Source: Shewanella sp. KT0246
GTDB lineage: Bacteria; Pseudomonadota; Gammaproteobacteria; Enterobacterales; Shewanellaceae
Direction of reading: 5' to 3'
Length of the DNA stretch: 64,000 nucleotides
Assembly: GCF_019654955.1 (NCBI RefSeq)
Contig: NZ_BPEV01000005.1
Span: 103,107-167,106 of the forward strand
The notes beneath the pieces are model-generated. The model did no database searches and was not told the origin of the DNA. It saw only the letters and a list, made by a program, of their open reading frames with translations. Shown here in pieces: positions 63,932 to 64,000 of the stretch; within the stretch, counting starts at the first letter, position 1, and every line of letters starts with the position of its first letter. A program made the translations under genes and the position numbers.

Positions 63932-64000
63932 TGGTTAAGCCTCACGAGTCATTAGTACAGGTTAGCTCAACGCCTCACAACGCTTACACACCCTGCCTAT
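63932..64000 (-). rRNA. rrl: 23S ribosomal RNA, 3' end (partial)
   Basis: On the minus strand the sequence ATAGGCAGGGTGTGTAAGCG, then GTTGAGCTAACCTGTACTAA and GAGGCTTAACC match the conserved 3' end of gammaproteobacterial 23S rRNA. The gene continues beyond the window; its 3' end lies near 63932. Confidence 0.96.

Overview
The window looks like a chromosomal segment of a Shewanella-type marine gammaproteobacterium. It is moderately AT-rich, with conserved blocks I associate with that group: mutM/coaD, kdkA/waaA, kbl-tdh, glpEG, polA-spf-engB, cytochrome c4, csrB, yihI and hemN, and the 3' end of an rRNA operon. Genus is inferred from recalled gene order and protein similarity; no search was run.

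Layout. 1-12.9 kb is accessory metabolism and regulation. It holds a DUF3612-type XRE regulator divergent from a free-standing relative of the malate synthase G insertion domain, cyanase, a fused PP2C phosphatase/Ser-Thr kinase with a formate/nitrite channel, ccoG, a sigma-54 activator divergent from a YeiH-like permease, a PqiA-domain protein and an HD-GYP phosphodiesterase. 13-17 kb has menF, a queuosine-precursor transporter behind a probable preQ1 riboswitch, an acetyltransferase, two tandem RyhB-like small RNAs and a MITE-like element. 17-26.5 kb has an NtrC-type two-component system divergent from a tungstate uptake/molybdenum cofactor operon (tupABC-mobA-mobB/moeA-moaA) that carries an excellent sigma-54 promoter. 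26.7-28.6 kb has mutM and coaD.

28.8-40.9 kb is a surface-polysaccharide/LPS core region: UDP-GlcNAc 2-epimerase, several glycosyltransferases, a fused HIT/glycerol-phosphate cytidylyltransferase divergent from a CDP-glycerol phosphotransferase, tandem GT8-like paralogues, Kdo kinase and Kdo transferase. 41-46.4 kb has a TetR regulator, threonine catabolism (kbl-tdh), glpEG and elbB. 46.8-56 kb has polA, Spot 42 RNA, a second candidate sRNA, engB, cytochrome c4, CsrB RNA with 17 GGA motifs, a degenerate methyltransferase, yihI, a DUF2489 protein and hemN. 56-62.8 kb has adenosine deaminase, a DUF885 lipoprotein peptidase, a lipase-like hydrolase and a GGDEF/EAL protein with eroded active sites. 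62.8-64 kb is the downstream end of a minus-strand rRNA operon: 23S 3' end, 5S, and a 312-bp duplicated terminator array with 5S fragments.

The most interesting signals are regulatory. They are tandem RyhB copies, a matched set of palindromes and a -24/-12 promoter linking the sigma-54 activator to ccoG and the YeiH-like gene, the sigma-54 control region of the tup-moa operon, and the orphan malate synthase domain beside a regulator preceded by 14-bp-spaced direct repeats. I saw no prophage, CRISPR array, intact transposase or recognisable defence island.
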